DNA of 64,000 nucleotides from Ramazzottius varieornatus (taxonomy: Eukaryota; Tardigrada; Eutardigrada; Parachela; Ramazzottiidae). Below, piece after piece: positions 1 to 20,744 of this stretch. The stretch spans positions 7,034,772 through 7,098,771 of the forward strand of contig BDGG01000002.1 of NCBI GenBank assembly GCA_001949185.1. The letters run 5' to 3'. The translations under genes and the position numbers were made by a program. The notes beneath the pieces were generated by a model. It saw nothing but the letters and a program-made list of their open reading frames with translations, did not search any database and had not been told where the DNA came from. Positions within the stretch are counted from its first letter, which is position 1, and every line of letters begins with the position of its first letter.

Positions 1-760
1 ACTCGCTGCGTCTTCTGTCGATTCTAATGATTCCTGGCGTGCAAGGTATAATAATTATTAAGGGTGGAGTCCGTGTTATTCTGCCTCAATTTCATTTTCT
101 GGTTATTCTTGGTATCTTTCAGCTTTGGAATGCTTCTCATGTGTTAGTCAAGAAGATAATAATGAGAAATGCATCTCGACCATCCAGCTTTGCGATCCCG
201 AAATCCATGATGCTTGCAGTACCAACATTCGATGGGGAGGTACAGTATGGAAATTGCCCCAGAAAACTCGGCCCAAAAAAAAGACTGATGGGACTTCCTT
301 TACAGTTCCTTTCTTTTGGGTGCCGGCCATCAAGAGGATGCATTATATCAGCAAATCTTGTGACAACATGAGGAGCTGTCAAACGAGGAAGCGGCAATTG
401 GAAGACCGCTGTTATCGAGACTGGTGGGCTGATTGGCAGTGCGAAGATTGCTGCAGTGGCGACCGGTGTAATCATTACGTCGTGGTAGGTAATCCATGGC
501 TTCTGGTCTTTCATCTTAATTCCAGCTAATCGTTTCTCTAGTTGGCTTCGGTGAGATCTGGCCTCGATTGTTGGCTTCTCCTTATCTGTATCATCCTCCC
601 CCTCACAAAGCAATTGCGACTCTCCAGGACGATCTAGAACGCTACAGGGATGTCAGTCGATACCTCTTTTTCTTCGATCTCTACCGTCTACACTATATAC
701 CTGGTTGCAGTTCTCGTTGCTTTGACAGAGTCCCCTCGTATTCGGGTTAGTGTTATCTGA
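1..760 (+). CDS. Ly6/uPAR-type secreted or GPI-anchored protein (5' end outside window)
   Basis: Three exons are visible: 1-45 (partial), 123-488 and 648-760 (stop TGA 758-760), with phases that agree (both junctions phase 1). The partial first exon encodes a hydrophobic signal-peptide end (LLSILMIPGVQ). The mature part starts ECFSC and carries about 12 cysteines, ending in CCSGDRCN, the CC-x(n)-CN signature of the three-finger Ly6/uPAR fold. The last exon adds a Ser/Thr stretch and a hydrophobic tail (YTIYLVAVLVAL), as in GPI-anchored Ly6 proteins. Family members sit on the outer cell surface and modulate receptors or channels; the partner here is unknown. The start codon lies before the window. 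Domain assignment is confident from the cysteine pattern; GPI anchoring is inferred from the tail. Confidence 0.75.
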
Positions 761-1143
761 GTGGTTTTGTTACGTAATGTGGCACGTTTCCAGCGAGCCG
801 TATAAACTTTTCTTGGGAGATTGCCAAAAACCCACTTTGCCGATAGACAAAGCGCAGGCTCTTCGCTGAACAAACGTTAGAAGACGAGTAGACCTTGAAG
901 TCGCAAACGGCGAAGTGTATTTGCGTGTCGTAAGATTTTTCTACGGCAGAAGTGCACTTGACTTGCAGATAGGCTTATCATCTCGTCGAGATACAGTTTG
1001 GTTCAGCGTGAAACTTCATTCGAGTTGCGCGAAAGAAGTGACACGTGCCTGGATTCGAACACACACGACGTGTTAGTTGTCCTGCTCCATCTGGAATACT
1101 GTATTTGGGATTCTACAGTCTCGAAGTCGGGATCCCTCCCAAC

Positions 1144-2905
1144 ATGTCAAGCCAGCAGAAAGCGCCCTCTGTCGCTTATGAAAAGCCTATTCAGCTAATC
1201 CGCGCGAACTTACCAGAAATCGGGAAGCGTGTCCGCGTTCCCTCCTACGATCCCGTGCCTCCTGGCTGCAACACCATCGTCCACCTCAGCGTCGGTGGTT
1301 TCCATCGGGCTCATCAAGCGGTATACCTGGACGACCTTCTAGAAGCCGGAAAGACGGAGAGATGGCACTTGATTGGTGTGGGTCTTCTTCCCTTCGACAT
1401 ACCAGCGCGCGACGCCATGCAAGCCCAAGACTGTCTGTACACAATGGTGGAGCGTGATGCGAAAGGGGACAATGCGCGAATCATCTCTTCGATCGCCGAG
1501 TATTACTATGCGCCGGAAAAGACCCAGGAAGTCTTGTCGGCTATGATGAGCTCGACCTGCAAGATTGTCTCGATGACCATTACCGAAGGAGGCTACTTCA
1601 TCCATCAAGGGACGCATGAGTTCCACGAGGCACATCCCGATATCCAGCATGATTTGGCCAACCCTACGACGCCAAGATCGTCGTTCGGATATATCCTGGA
1701 AGCCTTGAAACGAAGAAAAGCAGCTGGTGTTTCTCCTTTCACCATTCTGTCCTGCGATAACATGCAATGTAATGGAGACGTTACGAAAAAGATGATCACC
1801 GCTTTCGCGCATCTCGCGGATCCCGAATTGGCTACGTGGTAAGTCGTACACTTAATCCTCGAAAATATACATATGTCCATGTATTGGCCCACCAGCAGCA
1901 AGGCTCGTCAGAGGCCTACATATACCACACCGTCGCCAAATTTCGTTGGACATGGTATGCAGGTTTGTGTCGTCGGAAGCAGCAAGTAACCGCACACGGA
2001 CAATGCCTAAGGAGGACTTTATGTTTGTACCGAGGTACCTGACGCAAATGTCTGCTTATTTCAGGCTGGAGAAACATGGCGCTTTCCCGAACTGCATGGT
2101 AGATCGGATCACTCCCGCCACGACCGATGCGCACCGAGAGCTGGTAGAGAAAGAATTCGGCATCCTGGACAAATGGCCAGTCACTTGCGAGACATTCCGA
2201 CAATGGGTCGTGGAGGACCATTTCCCCCTGGGAAGGCCCGCGTGGGAGACCGTCGGGACCCAAATGACTCCTGACGTCCTTCCGTATGAACTCATGAAGA
2301 TCCGGCTACTGAACGCTAGCCATCAAGCTTTGTGCTACATCGGTATGCTCCTTGGTTACCGCTACGTTCCAGAAGCAATGGCGGACGCGAATATCACCAG
2401 GCTGTTGCGCCGCATGATGGACGAGGAAGTCAGTCCGCACTTACTTCCGGTTCCTGGTGTGAACCTTGAAGACTACAAGAACACCTTGATTGAACGATTT
2501 GCTAATCCGGCTGTGAAAGATCAACTGCTAAGGATTGGTACGGAAGGGTCAGCCAGGATCCCAAAGTTTGTCTTGCCGTGTGTCAGGGATGCTTTGAAGG
2601 CGGACACCCCGGTCAAGTTCTTGTGCTTCACTATCGCTTCCTGGATCTACTACCTCGGACAACAGAACGACGAAACACACGAACCTCTTGGTTTCAACGA
2701 CCCAATGCTAAGTGTTATTCAGCAGGCTGCAGTGCAGGGAGGAAACAGTGCGACGGCTTTGCTGAGTATCAAAGAGATTTTCGGTACGGACCTGCTGGAA
2801 GACCCGAGAGTCTTTGGACAGGTCGACCAAATTTTGAAGTCCTTCTATGCTGTGGGCCCGAGAGCTACGTTGGCAACCTATGTGCAACAAGGACACCGAT
2901 GTTGA
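1144..2905 (+). CDS. NAD-dependent mannitol 2-dehydrogenase (long-chain MDR/polyol family)
   Basis: Two exons, 1144-1838 and 2065-2905, joined in phase 2, give about 511 residues, the usual length for long-chain mannitol dehydrogenases. The enzyme interconverts mannitol and fructose with NAD(H) in the cytosol. Near the N-terminus VHLSVGGFHRAHQA matches the nucleotide-binding start typical of the family. TITEGGY is also characteristic. The catalytic K-x4-N-x2-H motif is intact as KIRLLNASH (about K310, N315, H318). The chosen ATG (1144) sits in AACATGT context; an in-frame ATG at 1045 would add 33 residues resembling no targeting peptide, so it was not used. Residues such as AFPNCMVDRITP right after the junction support the splice. 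The enzyme is common in fungi, plants and bacteria and uncommon in animals, so horizontal acquisition followed by intron gain is possible. It converges with the MAM gene. Confidence 0.9.
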
Positions 2906-3072
2906 TAAATTCGTTGCTTCAAACACTGTTAATACACTGAACATAACACGCGCACTGGATATTTATTCGACGAGCGCAATACGGTGTGATGTAAACGAGA
3001 TGAAATCCATGATTTTAGAACAGTAACTTCCAGCAAATTGGACACTAATTTTTTACAATGGAAGAAAAAGAA

Positions 3073-5871
3073 CTAGCTTCTGGTAGTCCCAGGGTTTCTA
3101 GACGGTACCCGCGGAGGCGGTACTGGCACGGGGGGTCGACGTGTGGTGGTATCTGGCCGCCCGACTATTCTTGTCATAGGAAGAGCAACGCCTGGGCGTC
3201 TTGAGACAGTCCGAGAAGAGGAAGACGAGGAAGTCGAAGACGTTCTAGATGTACTTGATCGTGCGCTGAAGGGCCATTGGCAGCACGGCGTCATGCTATA
3301 GAAGCCGGAAGTCCCACGTTTGATTAGGAAGGCAACCAGTAAAATCAAGGCTGCCGTCCCGAAACAAGAAGCTGGAACGAAAACGCACATTATGAATGGT
3401 TTTTCGCTATATTTCCCCCAATTTTTCTTGCCTACCAATGATAGCGAAGAGCTTTGCAGTATCGACAGCTTCTTCCGGCTGCATAACGGCGGATAGCTCC
3501 GTGTGGTCATACGGCAGGGCTTCAACGTCAGCCACATTCCATATCCCCTGGTTAGGAGCGGTCGCACTAGGAAAGACGGGCAGGAAGTCCGCGGGTAACG
3601 TGTGCTCCATCCGTCGCCTGAATAACCCTGTTGTCTTCGACGTCGATTGAGTTGAACCCATTGTAGAACTCTTGGTCGAATTAGTTGTAGATGTTACAGT
3701 TGTAGATGGCATCGTGGTAATATTACCAGGGACAGAAGTAGCTGTGGTTGTTTCGGTGGTACTCATGGTACTTCTCGGTGCGGCGTAAATGGGAAACAAA
3801 CGTTCACCGTCCGGTGCCAAAATCCATTCATTTTTCGCTTCAACGCCGCTCTTACCTGTAATGGTAAAAGAACTAACTGTGTGCCGTTCTACTGTGGACC
3901 TGATTCTGCATGGAAGTGCTGACTACGAACCTTGGGTCCTGGTTGAAAGTTCGTATTCTGACTGATGGAAAGACAAGCGACGATCTGGCAGCACTGGGGA
4001 GGTGTTAGGTCGAAGCTGAGTTCCTCGGTAGACCAAAGGATAGCTGCCTTGATGGAGCTGCACTGGTATGAGGCCGTTCTTCTGTTGGGGAGAGCCTTGT
4101 TTGTTGACGTACGGCCCATCACGGTAAAACGGGTAAGCTGTTGTCCAGATTTCTGGCGAATGCATCAAGCTCGGCAATTCTATAAGCACAGGAAGCACCA
4201 TCCGATAAACTGAAACTTTTCTTTCACAGGTTGGAATCATGATTATGAAGAATTATTCGCTTACCAGCTTCCCGTTCTAGATAAAAGTCATCCAGCGCAA
4301 TATAGCCGTCACCAGGGGGCGCTCTAGTATTGATGGCCCCTTCGAAAATCAACTGTGAAAAGAGAGATTACGATATGGAATGGTGGTTACGATCATATTT
4401 CGTAAGTTGGCGTATATAGCCCAAGATGATGGCAATATGTCAGTCACATTACCTGGAAGCTTCCTGCTTGAAGGTTGACGTGTCCTTCAGTCCAGTCAAA
4501 CGACTGATGACCTGTTTTTTCCCATATAATTTGATCTGCACGTGCCAACACCTTCTTGAAGAGCGTCAGGCGACCCACCGCGTTGCCTCGCATGTGATAC
4601 CAGAAGCGCAGAGTAACATCAACAGGAGTTTCCACTCGAGGTCCAATCAACCTTGCTAACGCTTGAGCTGGACCAAAATATGGATGTTGATGCGGAGGAA
4701 CGCCAGCTGCACCAGGTAGCCCCGGCACACTTCCGGTCCCGGGTGCACCCATCAGGTCATAGGGTTTTACGTCCGAATTGGTATCCATGCCGGGCGGCTT
4801 CATTCCAGCAACACGAACCGGGTTGGGATATGCGCCAGGGTACTACAGTCAGAAAATATGAGATACGTGGATAAGGTTTCAAGAGATCGTGAACGTGTGA
4901 AGACTCTTACCCTGTTCAGTGGATTTTCAGTGGGGTATTGTGGATACGAAGGGTAGCTGGGTGCCTGATGGCTGTTATAGTGGGAGTTGTAGCCACCAAT
5001 CTGCCCGCCATAGTATGAGCTGACTTGAGAGGCAGCGATAAGTGGGGCTGCAACAGGCGATTTGGAGAGCGGAAGTGAGGTTGTCGGGGTGTACGACTGG
5101 GTCAAAACAGGCTGAAGAGGTTGCCGCAAAGGTTGCCGCAAAGGTCCGATGGACGGATGATGCATCAGCCTAGACGCGATACCCATCTGAGCCGCCAGAA
5201 GCTCGTCAGGCTCCGGAGGATCATAGTTATCCAGGGCGTCCGGGTCCATTATGGGGCGTCGGTAGTCTGCGCCATCCAGAAACAGGTAGAAGCCGACTAC
5301 AAATGAACATTATTGGTAAAGGCTGCACCAGTGCATCTTTGACAGCCCAAAATACAGGCTGCAATGATAAGGACAAAAGCTTTATCGGGAAACTTACAGG
5401 CGTCTTTGCCGGGCGTGTGATCTCCTGCAACCTTGTAATGTCCCGTTCCGCCAGGTCCGCGATGGCGTTTCCAGTCAATCTGGTCAGCTGGAGATGTTTC
5501 TTGCGTCCATCCACATAAGCTCCTGAATTCAAGCGTATAACGGCATACCATCCAATTTGCGAGGCAGCGAAAGGGCAATCTTTTTCCCTACCAATAAATA
5601 TTATTACTAATAGCTCACCATTCAAAATCGCAGGTTGTGGATAATCCCATAGTATCGACATTATAACGTGACGGACTCCGGCCGGCATTCTGGGATGAGA
5701 CTTCCTTGAGCAAAGTATCCAAAAGAATTCCTACAAGAGACCAATTATTGACGACGGCCTTATCTCCAAAAAGTACAATGCCAACAGAAAGTACAAACCT
5801 AATAATGCAGTGATGGGCAAAGTTACGAAGATGGCTTCCATTTGCATAGACTGCCTTCCGACATTGACCAT
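3073..5871 (-). CDS. Type I membrane protein with one interrupted MAM domain
   Basis: Nine exons (5799-5871, 5619-5730, 5522-5398, 5296-4911, 4842-4453, 4352-4265, 4209-3931, 3855-3436, 3371-3073) join in consistent phase to about 723 residues. Residues 1 to about 30 form a signal peptide (IFVTLPITALLGILL). The MAM domain starts CDFEWSLCGWTQ, continues through DQIDWKRH and GFYLFLDG, then resumes after a long insert at ARLIGP, LRFWYHMRG and EGAINTRAPPGDGYIALDDF. The insert (about 170 residues, Pro/Tyr/Gly/Gln-rich) makes the domain roughly twice normal length. A Thr/Ser-rich stalk, one transmembrane segment (AALILLVAFLIKRG) and a Ser/Arg/Pro-rich cytoplasmic tail follow. MAM domains mediate adhesion or dimerisation in receptors and phosphatases; here no enzymatic domain follows, so an adhesive role is inferred. 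The gene lies about 600 bp downstream of collagen IV on the same strand. Confidence 0.85.
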
Positions 5872-6469
5872 AATGTGCGGAAGAAGCTGTTACCGGTGTG
5901 TGGTCAATTTACATTGGGATACGCTACGAACCATCTTTGGAACAATCGTGCACGAACTCGGACTGTGGCTGTCGCGGATGTCCGCGAGAGAAACTCATTA
6001 CTGTCTTAAACACATGGTCGCGAAACGAGATAGAAACCGACACCACAATCACGGTAACCTTGTCAATCAACTGTCAGCTATTTCCGCGTATCTTGAGGTG
6101 GTGTATCATGTGAACGACTCTGACATGAACAACAGCTTTACTTCTAGTCAACATCTCACAAATAAAAGTCACCAAATTCATATAAAACGATAAAAATAGA
6201 AACGTGTCCAACTAACTAGCTTTTTGTCGTATTGTGGAGTAGGTCATCGAAATCGAATAGACGAGGAGAGCATGAAGAAAGGTTGGGAGTATAAAGACAA
6301 ATAAATGCGTTCCAACAAGAAGGGCAGTGTTCAACCGGAACATGACTGAAATGGCAGCTTCTTCGCCCTCACTAGCGCAAGTTATGCCCTTTCTGCTGTT
6401 GCGACATTTGTGTTGACTGCGCAATCCACCAAAAAAATGCAATAAAAATGAGCAATGCTTTCTCTTCCT

Positions 6470-14590
<8,121 letters not shown>

Positions 14591-17500
14591 CTGAAAAGGA
14601 GAAACATCTATTAACAAAACATCCAGTAACCAGCACTGCTGACTGATAGCATGAACCTGCGGCTCAACAGTTGAAGTTATGGGGATAGACTGGGCATGAC
14701 TTCCGGTGGCCAGTATTATTTCCCTTAATCTTACTACTCGTTTCTGTGCAAACCTCAGGTAGAGAAAATGTGTAAGATAACCTCGTTTACGTTTTCCCCA
14801 AGCTTCTAGTCAGTAAATTCGGAAAGTTTCGGCGCTCGGTTCTACGTTTCGCTATCAGGATGTAGCTGAGCTACTACGTAACACTTTCTTGGGTTTCTCG
14901 AAGCTGTGGTCGCAACCATCAAAAAGTATTACGGCGTAGGAGGAACGATGCTCCAGTTCTAAAAGCGGCACGAACCAGCTTTCTCGAATCAATCCTCGCG
15001 TTTTACTGCGGTTGGATCTGTCACAAGTTCTTTCTTCTAATGAGAACGCACCAGCGAGGTCTGACGCTTGTTTTCTTCGTGCGTAGTGAGGGAGGAAGAA
15101 AGATTGATGTAAGCTGCCGCTGGTGATAACTTTACAAGTGTTGGATCTAGCTAGGAACTTCTTCGACCTCCCTCGACTCCTCTCCTTCAAAGAATGCCAG
15201 GCCTAGTTTACTTGGTATCAGTCTCATTTCAGAACGGCTATTACACAAACTGATGTCTCGCTTGGCATAGAAGTTCGAGCACACATGTGCTGCCCGACGA
15301 AGATGGACTGTAACGAGTGCTCTGCTTTGCGCAACGTTACTCCGACGTAATCCCCGTCTGTCCTGTCCTGCTTGAAGATGCCATGAACGCCTTCCTCAAA
15401 CGCTTTGATTCACCAGACCACACTAGACATTTCAACAGGTCATTTAGCAAGCAGAATGTATGATAAATCATACACTGACCATTCGATCTCCTCTTCACCA
15501 GTCACATCCCATCTTCTCGACAATATTTCCGCAGGACGCAAGTATCAGCCAGAGATGGAAGATCTTAACTTAACGTTGGATTGAAGGAAGCCGAGAAGAA
15601 TTAGTAAGCGAACTCAAACTAAGGAAACGAAAATAACGAAATCGTCCAGAAATTGAAACTGCGGATGATTATTTTGGTCTGGTTTTGTGAGAGCGGCCAC
15701 TGCTAACCGGAAGTCGCGGTTTTTATCTTGCCAGTCCACCCAGATTATCGGTGTGGCTTGCTCCGTCATCGGCTGACCTGCCGTCTCGTAGGCCGTACGC
15801 GTAGAGTGACAAATTCTTGCTCTGTTTGCCGTATTAAAAGAGGAAAATTATGGGAGGCTTTCTAACGAATCAACATTCAAGGCTTTTGTCTACGGAGCTT
15901 GGTTGAGGACTTGCGGTCAATGAGGCATGCAAACTCGCAAACAACGCGACGGACTGCGGAGGTACGCCGAGCTGGACATCTCATGGTCGACGTGCTGCTG
16001 TCGCAATGCCTTGGTGGGCTTATAATTCGAACTGTTTCACTTTCAAAATTTTAATTTGGTTATTTATAGAAGAGTAGCGTTGCAGATCGACTTGATCAAA
16101 TCATCGTTTATTTGCATAACCTCAAACAGGCTGGCCCAGTAGCCTTTAGAATTTAGATGCGTCTGTCGAGAGACGAAACTGCTACTACATCGTTTAAACC
16201 AGTGGTCAAGCGTACGTCCGTCGAATCCATCTTTGTGACCCAGTGAAATACAATCCCAACATCTTCACACCATTCAAGAAAGCTCAATGAACCTAAAGCG
16301 CAACTTCCTACTGCAGATGGGGAGGAACCCGTCGGTGCGTCGCAGTCCGTGGTTTCCTAACTAAAGTTTTGCTCACTACTCGTCAGCGAAACAGTAGCGT
16401 CAATCAAGAACCTTTTCGATTGTCCGATTACTTACCACCGACTAAATATAAATTTTTAAAAAACACAAGGACTTACTTTGAGGCCATATCAGCTAGGCTT
16501 TCGCAAGTGCTGGAAAGTCCTTTGAGTCGCACCATTGTCCAGCAAGAAATAGCAAACGATAATTAGAGGGCTGCTGGGCGAACAAGCGGACCTGACCTCA
16601 TAGTCAGCCTGGCCGCAAACAGCACGCCCAAAGATAGAGATTCCCTGTTAGTCGTCCGATGCGGTATCTTCTTTGGCGAGTCCTCCACTGAAGAAGCAAG
16701 CGGCAGAACGAGTCCGCCGACGTAATTACCAGCCGCGAAGAAATATTCTGCAGCTGCCTGGATGCAAGAATGAGAAAGCGTACAGTAGAGTTCCTTTCAA
16801 AGAAATGCTACAGTATCTTCGGCAAAGTGGAAGAACCTAATGGCTCTCTGCGGCATGCACGCAGGCAAAAAGTGTAGCCGCTACTGTATTCATATCTGTG
16901 GTAGTTGACTCCTCCTCGTCCTGCCTCGCGCTCATAAACGATGCAAAACAAAAATAGCTGTCATCATTGCAAAGACACAAGAAAATTGAGAGAAACTGGT
17001 CCTTGGTCGGAGCTAGCTTCCACAAGTTACATTTAAAGATCTAGGGACTAAGACATGGTCACAGACATGGATGGAGGCGAAGCATAAGCAGAGCAACATG
17101 TGCAGCCATGGCCGCTGATGGTTGCCTTTAGTATACATAACAGGCTCCAGACAGATGCTGGCAGTTTACAGTAGCTGCCTAATGATCAAGCTTGCAACGG
17201 AAGATGTTCCAGCTGAAATCACATCTTTTTAAGACAGTGCTCTACTTTTAGAGATGCAGATGAAGAAGAGGCCGGCTAGCGAAAAGGCATCGCGGACAGA
17301 AGCCAATGCTTGATGTATATAGTGGAGAAGATGTTCAGCTTCCTCGTCCGAAGTTAAAGCCTTCCGCGAATCGAATCACTTCGAGAGATGTACTGTAGAA
17401 CAGATATTGCAACAGTCTCAAAACTGCTCGAAACCTTCTTTGCCTATCTCTCCGGCTTCAGATGTATCCACCCAGCTTGTCCATATCTCTGTCAAAACAA

Positions 17501-18430
17501 CTTTGTCAGAGAACGTAAACGCACATTACCTTATCCGCCCTCTTGTTAGATAAAAGAAACAATCATGTCGGGGCGGCGAAACAGCCAAGAGTCCCATCAC
17601 AACAACCAAGAACCCATACACATTTACTTCCTTGTTGCTTTCCCATCACTGAAAAAACTTCTCCTCTTCCTATTCGGGAAAGTGCATTCCGTAGCATGTT
17701 GTACCGCCCATCTCTAACATGCCGTACGTAGCAATTTTTCCGGAAAGAATTTAAGCGGTAGACGAAGCCAAAGCTAAAGCTCAGTCACCATTGTAAACAG
17801 AAGGAGCTAGTAGCCAGTGGGCAAAACAAAGAAGTTTTATAGTGATAAAGTTAAGTACTTGATAAAGCAGATTGATCTGTTTGCATATCGGCGGTCAATG
17901 TCAACGCTATGCGTGTTTTGCACGGATGAAGGCTTGTTGACACAGCAAATTAACCTGTTGCTCCACTGCGAATTCTGAAATGTGAGGCGATCGTCTACGG
18001 TTCCTGGTACGTCTACGGTACAAAGCAAGCCTATCGACGTCGTGAACGGAAAAACCCATACGACAAAAGAAAGTGTGGATTTTTACACGCAACACGCAGG
18101 AAAAACTCAACGTTGAAAAACTAAAATGATGAAAAGTAGAAGGAAGTCGTTCAGATCCAGTCCGTACGGAGATTATAAAACTTAATCATTTTGAAAACCA
18201 AAAAAAACTCCGTTGGCAAATCACAGCAAAAACTAAGCTGCCATGGCACGAATGTGGTGAAGGGAAGAGGTATAGTTTTCAAAACGATAACATCTTTTTC
18301 TTTCGGATGAATAGAAAACATCGTTGTGTGGTCTATCGATCAATGAAATAATTAATACATACTATCACGATTGGAATGAGCGCGACTTGGTCAATCGTTG
18401 ATCATCGTCTGCTTGGTCCATACCCACGAT
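14591..18430. other. Gene-poor interval between collagen IV and LRP2-like genes
   Basis: No open frame here has splice-compatible neighbours or recognisable domain features. The interval should contain the collagen IV promoter and first coding exon and the 3' UTR of the LRP2-like gene. A weak first-exon candidate is an ATG-led stretch near 14921 ending at a GTGTTA donor in the required phase; I do not rely on it. The longest frame, on the minus strand at 14855-15190, has no signal peptide. No RNA gene was recognised. Confidence 0.5.
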
Positions 18431-20744
18431 TCACGCGTCAGTAGAACTGTCTTCCACCACCAGCTTCACCTTATCATGGGTCGGAAGGCCGGGGTCGGAC
18501 GGAGTAGGGTCTAAGGCAGTAGTTCGTGGACGGGGATGAACCTTGGAAATTGTGGCACTGCTTGAAGGCGCCAACACTGCTGATGAAGGCTCTGTAAAAT
18601 GAAACTCCATAATCGTTCGGCGCTGATCGACCCCCCCCCCCAACACCATAACAGATGAAAGTATGAACGATGAAAGTACATACCAGCAATGTTAGAAAGA
18701 GGTTGGGGTTCGTACGACATGGCACGTCGGACTTCATCGGGATTGGAAGCGGCAAGCTCAGCTTGGGCTTCCAGGTTCGCCGTTGCTTCGTACATTGGGT
18801 TTGTGAAGTTAGATTTGCCGCGGTGAAATTCAGCAGGCAATGGAGTCTATGGAAAATAGGGGGTTGGTTACAAGTCCCTTCCTGTTTCATGATGTAGCTG
18901 GGAGGACTTACCATTTGTGCTTCGTCTCCATTGAAACCAGATCCGCCAAACTCGACGTTGGTTCCACTGCGGAATGCAACAGGTCCGGTGTTGGTGAAGC
19001 CTTTGTTCTTCAGGTCTCTTCTCTTGTAGTACATGAAACCAGCCAGGAGAAGACCGATGGCGATCAGGATGAGCAGAATAGGAATAACGACAGCTGCTGC
19101 ATCTTTAAAAAAAATATCGAAAAGTTATTTCTCCGTTCACCGAAGGACTGGCTCGCTGGAGCTGAGTTGACTAAACTCACTTATGCTCGGAGCAGGTAAG
19201 AAGACTCCACTTGCAGCAACGTTCTCACATGAGTATCCAGCCACACCGGGAGGGCAAACGCAGGTGACCTGAAGAAAAATTACCGAGTTAGAACCTGACA
19301 GGAATCTGGGCGATGGATGGAGAAAGCTCTGTTACATTTCCGTTGTCGGTCAGCTGGCAGTATCCATTATGTTCGCATCGGCATCGCAAAGGTGGCGCTT
19401 TCATCTGGACGAACGCCGCATCACAGCGCTGCCTCAGTGAATCTCCCGCAATCCATCTTGACCCATCAGGGCATCCACAGACATATCCATTCGGCGTGAT
19501 CAGACAAAGATGCGAACACGGGTTACTTCCGGGTGCACAGGGGCTAACCAGCGACGTGTTGTAATACTGTTTCTGGTAGATCTTGATATCGTTCGACACA
19601 CCCAGCTTCGTCTGCACCAGCTGCTTGGTCCCTTCTCCGAACTTGTTCTGTCGGTAGATGGTTCCGGTGTCTCGCGTCAACCAGTACAGCCATTGTTCAA
19701 AGACATCAAGTCGGACAGGGCGACCCAGGTCTTCTCTAAGGACCACCCGGCGATCACTTCCGTCGTAGGCAGCGGACTCGATGATATTCTCCTTGGGATC
19801 CGCCCAGTAGATTCGGCCGTTATTGTAGTAATCAATGGTCAAGCCAGTAGGATGAGCCAGCCTAGAGTCGACAATCACCCTAGCGTTCGAACCGTCCATC
19901 CATGCCGCCATGATGCGTGGTCGCGCTCCGATCATGGTCCAGTAGATCAAGCCTCGTCTGGGGTTAACTACTATTGCGGCGGGTTTCGAGGTGGCATCCA
20001 CGAACAAAGTCTTCTGGTAGCGTCCATCCAAGGCGGCTACGTAGACGATGCCGCCGTTCGCACCATCGGCGAAGGCCACATCGCGACGCGTTCGAGGGCG
20101 TCCATCGGTCCAGTAGAGGTTACCGCCAACCCAGTCGACAGCCAGACCATTCGGCTTGTTGACGGTGGGGATGTCGAGGACTTGTGAATGTCCACTGCGG
20201 GCTTCCGAGTCGGGATGAGGAATGTAAGAGCGTTTGATGACTCGATCGTTCGTATCCGCCCAGTAGACCACATCTGCAGCACAATCGCTAAATTACGATG
20301 TACATTGATATTACGGGATTCTGTTATTGTGATTTATGGTACCTTTGGTAATATCGTAGTCGATGGCGTTGATACGACTTTCGTTCCCGACGACGCTGTC
20401 ATAAGCACCAGTGCCAGCCCGGTTGATCTTGAAGGACCGAATCTCGTTTCCGTTAGCCAGGAACATGTGTGGGAAATCTTGCGCTATGCAGTTATTGCCG
20501 CTTGGTGTGAACCCAGGATAGCATCCGCATGTGAAACTACCCTTCGTGCTGATACAAATCTGAGAGCAATTATTCAGCTTCGAGAAGGCACACTCGTCCA
20601 GGTCGATACAAGACTTGTGGTCAATGGGCGATACCACGAAACCATCTGTACAGGAGCAGTAGAAACCGTTGGGCAGGTCGGTACATTGCTGCAGACATCC
20701 GCCATTGCTCTCTTTGCAGCTCTTGACGGCTGAATTTTTGTCAG
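18431..20744 (-). other. LRP2-like gene: propeller 8, transmembrane segment and tail
   Basis: Exons 20343-20744, 19336-20273, 19181-19268, 18912-19102, 18684-18846 and 18431-18591. They encode EGFs, the last propeller ([19 protein letters not shown]), EGF modules ([21 protein letters not shown]), a membrane helix and a cytoplasmic tail of about 150 residues with one NPMY motif. The final exon is Ser/Pro/Thr-rich and ends EDSSTDA. Confidence 0.93.

Noticed and set aside
1045-1143. In-frame upstream ATG that would extend the mannitol dehydrogenase
   Set aside because: The added residues resemble no family N-terminus or targeting peptide; the ATG at 1144 gives normal length.
5588-5618. A 31-nt intron in the MAM gene joining CDFE to a frame reading EKDCPF
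   Set aside because: The downstream frame does not match the MAM domain. A 96-nt intron (5523-5618) instead yields CDFEWSLCGWTQ and continues correctly to GFYLFLDG.
6212-6442. A 76-codon minus-strand frame with a hydrophobic stretch just downstream of the collagen IV stop
   Set aside because: No homology or start context; it is most likely within the collagen 3' UTR.
14855-15190. Minus-strand frame as first exon of collagen IV
   Set aside because: It has no signal peptide and no donor in the phase needed to join 14590.
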